The position numbers were made by a program, and so were the translations under genes. From an uncultured Pelagibacteraceae bacterium (GTDB lineage: Bacteria; Pseudomonadota; Alphaproteobacteria; Pelagibacterales; Pelagibacteraceae), in contig CACLAC010000001.1 of NCBI GenBank assembly GCA_902604785.1, positions 158,239 through 222,238 of the forward strand: a stretch of 64,000 nucleotides of DNA. Reading direction: 5' to 3'. Shown here one piece after another: positions 62,324 through 64,000 of the stretch; positions within the stretch are counted from its first letter, which is position 1, and the number at the start of each line of letters is the position of its first letter. Below the pieces are notes generated by a model that worked only from the letters and a program-made list of their open reading frames with translations, did not search any database and was not told the DNA's origin.

Positions 62324-63396
62324 TGTTACCAAATATAAAAGTTCAAAATTTAATTAGTAAGCATGCTGAATTAGAAAAGAAACTTTCTTCAGAAGAAATT
62401 GATAAAAAAAGTTTTGCAGATATGTCAAAAGAATATTCAGAGTTAAATGAAATAATAAAGGAAGCAAAAGAATATATCTTATTTGAAAAAAATAAAAACG
62501 AATTAGAAAAGATAATTAATGATACACAAAGTGAAAATGATATAAAAAATTTAGCAGAATTAGAATTAAAAGATTTAATTAAAAATAACACAAACAATGA
62601 AAATAAAATTAAATTATTTTTACTTCCTAAAGATGAAGCTGATACAAAAAATGCAATCATAGAAATAAGAGCAGGTACGGGAGGATTAGAGGCAAGTCTT
62701 TTTGCTTCAGATCTTTTTAAAATGTATGAAAAAGTTAGCCATAAAAAAAAATGGTTGATGGAAGTTATAACCATATCAAAAAGCGAGGCTGGTGGTTTAA
62801 AAGAAGTTATAGCAACGATTAAAGGAAAAAATATTTATTCTTCTTTAAAATATGAAAGTGGAGTTCATAGAGTTCAAAGAGTTCCTGATACTGAAACCCA
62901 AGGTAGAGTTCATACTTCAGCAGCTACTGTAGCAGTTTTGCCTGAAGCTGAAGAAGTGGATATAAAAATTGAAGATAAAGATTTAAGAATTGATGTTTTC
63001 AGAAGCAGTGGACCAGGAGGACAAAGTGTAAACACAACAGACTCCGCTGTCAGAATTACTCATTTGCCAACTGGAATAGTAGTTAGCCAGCAGGATGAAA
63101 AATCACAAATTAGAAATAAAGAAAAGGGACTTAAAATACTAAGATCAAGAATTTATGAAAATGAAAGACAAAAAAGAGATGCCGAAAGATCTCAAGTCAG
63201 GAAAAGTAAAATTGGTACAGGAGATAGGTCTGAAAGAATTAGAACATATAATTTTCCTCAGGGAAGAGTAACGGATCATAGAATAAACTTAACTCTCCAT
63301 AAATTAGAAGAGTTCATGCAAGGTGAAATATTTGATGAAATGATTGAAAATTTGAGTATCCAAGCACAACAAGAAGAGTTAAGTAATTTAACTTAA
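62323..63396 (+). CDS. prfA: Peptide chain release factor 1
   Basis: Terminates translation at UAA and UAG. The 357-aa protein has the hydrolysis motif GGQ at 232–234 and the codon-recognition PxT as P-D-T within [15 protein letters not shown], a form usual in alphaproteobacteria. It is followed directly by prmC, which methylates this GGQ glutamine. Confidence 0.97.
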   Translation: MLPNIKVQNLISKHAELEKKLSSEEIDKKSFADMSKEYSELNEIIKEAKEYILFEKNKNELEKIINDTQSENDIKNLAELELKDLIKNNTNNENKIKLFLLPKDEADTKNAIIEIRAGTGGLEASLFASDLFKMYEKVSHKKKWLMEVITISKSEAGGLKEVIATIKGKNIYSSLKYESGVHRVQRVPDTETQGRVHTSAATVAVLPEAEEVDIKIEDKDLRIDVFRSSGPGGQSVNTTDSAVRITHLPTGIVVSQQDEKSQIRNKEKGLKILRSRIYENERQKRDAERSQVRKSKIGTGDRSERIRTYNFPQGRVTDHRINLTLHKLEEFMQGEIFDEMIENLSIQAQQEELSNLT

Positions 63397-64000
63397 ATGC
63401 AATATCTAGAAATATTAAATAAAGGGAATCAAATTTTAAGAGCTAATAATATAAAAAGCTCAAATTTAGATTGCGAACTAATCTTGTCTAAAGTGCTAAA
63501 TAAATCTAGAGAAGAAATTTTAATTAATTTAAATAATAAAATTAATGAAAACCAACAAAAAAATTTTCTTTTTTACATAAGAAAAAGAAGAAATAAAAAA
63601 CCAATTTCATATATTTTGGGCTTTAAATATTTTTGGAGATATAAATTCTATGTTAATAATTCAACCCTTATACCTAGACCAGAAACTGAGCACCTTGTGG
63701 AGCAGTCACTAAAATATGTACCAATAGGTAAATCTATGAAAATTTTAGATATCGGTACTGGATCTGGTTGTTTGATAATTTCTTTATTAAAAGATAGATG
63801 TAATTGTAATGGATCAGCTATAGATATATCAAAAGAAGCGTTAAAAGTTGCAAAAATTAATGCAAAATTGCATCACTTAGAAAATAAAATTAAATTTTTT
63901 AACATCGATATTGACAAATTTAATTCAAATAAATATGATTTAATCATATCTAATCCTCCATATATTAACAAAGTAGACTTAAATAGATTGGATGAAGATG
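63397..64000 (+). CDS. prmC: Release factor glutamine methyltransferase PrmC (partial)
   Basis: Methylates the GGQ glutamine of release factors. The first 201 codons are in the window and the end is cut off. The N-terminal helical domain spans about 1–75; then RPETEHLVEQ, the SAM motif DIGTGSGCLIISLL, and the catalytic NPPY at 186–189 (SNPPYI). The ATG starts directly after the prfA stop, the conserved order. Confidence 0.94.
   Translation, partial: MQYLEILNKGNQILRANNIKSSNLDCELILSKVLNKSREEILINLNNKINENQQKNFLFYIRKRRNKKPISYILGFKYFWRYKFYVNNSTLIPRPETEHLVEQSLKYVPIGKSMKILDIGTGSGCLIISLLKDRCNCNGSAIDISKEALKVAKINAKLHHLENKIKFFNIDIDKFNSNKYDLIISNPPYINKVDLNRLDED

Noticed and set aside
1..64000. CRISPR arrays, insertion sequences and rRNA genes
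   Set aside because: No regularly spaced repeats, transposase genes or rRNA-like segments were seen; the only tandem repeat is the three-copy 24-bp coding repeat in lptC.

Overview
The window looks like a piece of a small, streamlined alphaproteobacterial chromosome of the SAR11 (Pelagibacterales) type. The evidence is very low GC, A/T-rich codon use, genes packed with overlaps of a few bases, almost no spacer DNA, a short-form hisG with hisZ, gcrA, the alphaproteobacterial order murA–DUF2948–hisD–infA, and the rpmH–rnpA–yidD–yidC cluster. The assignment is inferred from gene content and style; no database was searched.

Layout. 1–8.1 kb: truA, then a leftward run with a SET-domain protein, an HDAC-family deacetylase, dapE, dapD, a HAD nucleotidase, argB, yidC, yidD, rnpA and rpmH. 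8.1–13.2 kb: rightward VTT membrane protein, an aberrant tRNA-Thr(GGT)-like gene on the minus strand, a small conserved protein, dcd, murA, DUF2948, hisD and infA. infA is split by a 44-nt hairpin-bearing insertion. 13.2–17.1 kb: tRNA-Phe, a cold-shock gene, tRNA-His, hisS, hisZ, hisG. 17.1–28.8 kb: the only accessory-looking block. A leftward operon (two unknowns, a small membrane protein, a WGR-domain protein, a GHKL-ATPase/HExxH fusion and RmuC among them) faces a rightward operon (unknown 399-aa protein, exonuclease I, a RecB-like nuclease/DEDD exonuclease/SF1 helicase) across about 105 bp carrying repeated CTGTAT boxes. A PD-(D/E)XK nuclease converges on it.

28.8–41.9 kb: trxA, then a very long leftward superoperon: rnd–kdsD–lptC–lptB–aroA–cmk–rpsA–ihfB–pyrF–trpF–trpB–trpA–accD–folC. 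41.9–48.8 kb: NDUFA9-like protein, a tiny membrane protein, gcrA, an ABC-2 permease, argD, argF, cytochrome c, kdsB, pheA. 48.9–64 kb: SRP RNA, dnaX, ebfC, recR, glcB, accA (with a C-terminal membrane helix), secA, argJ, DUF1178, ubiG, lysC, ispG, prfA and the start of prmC.

Best leads. (1) The hairpin insertion in the otherwise perfectly conserved essential gene infA: removing 44 nt restores a 71-residue IF-1. (2) The divergent repair or defence-like block at 17–29 kb, with its ATPase–metallopeptidase fusion. (3) tRNA genes with altered D and T loops. (4) A TrpA/TrpB pair with replaced near-invariant motifs. (5) glcB without room for the glycine riboswitch known from Pelagibacter.
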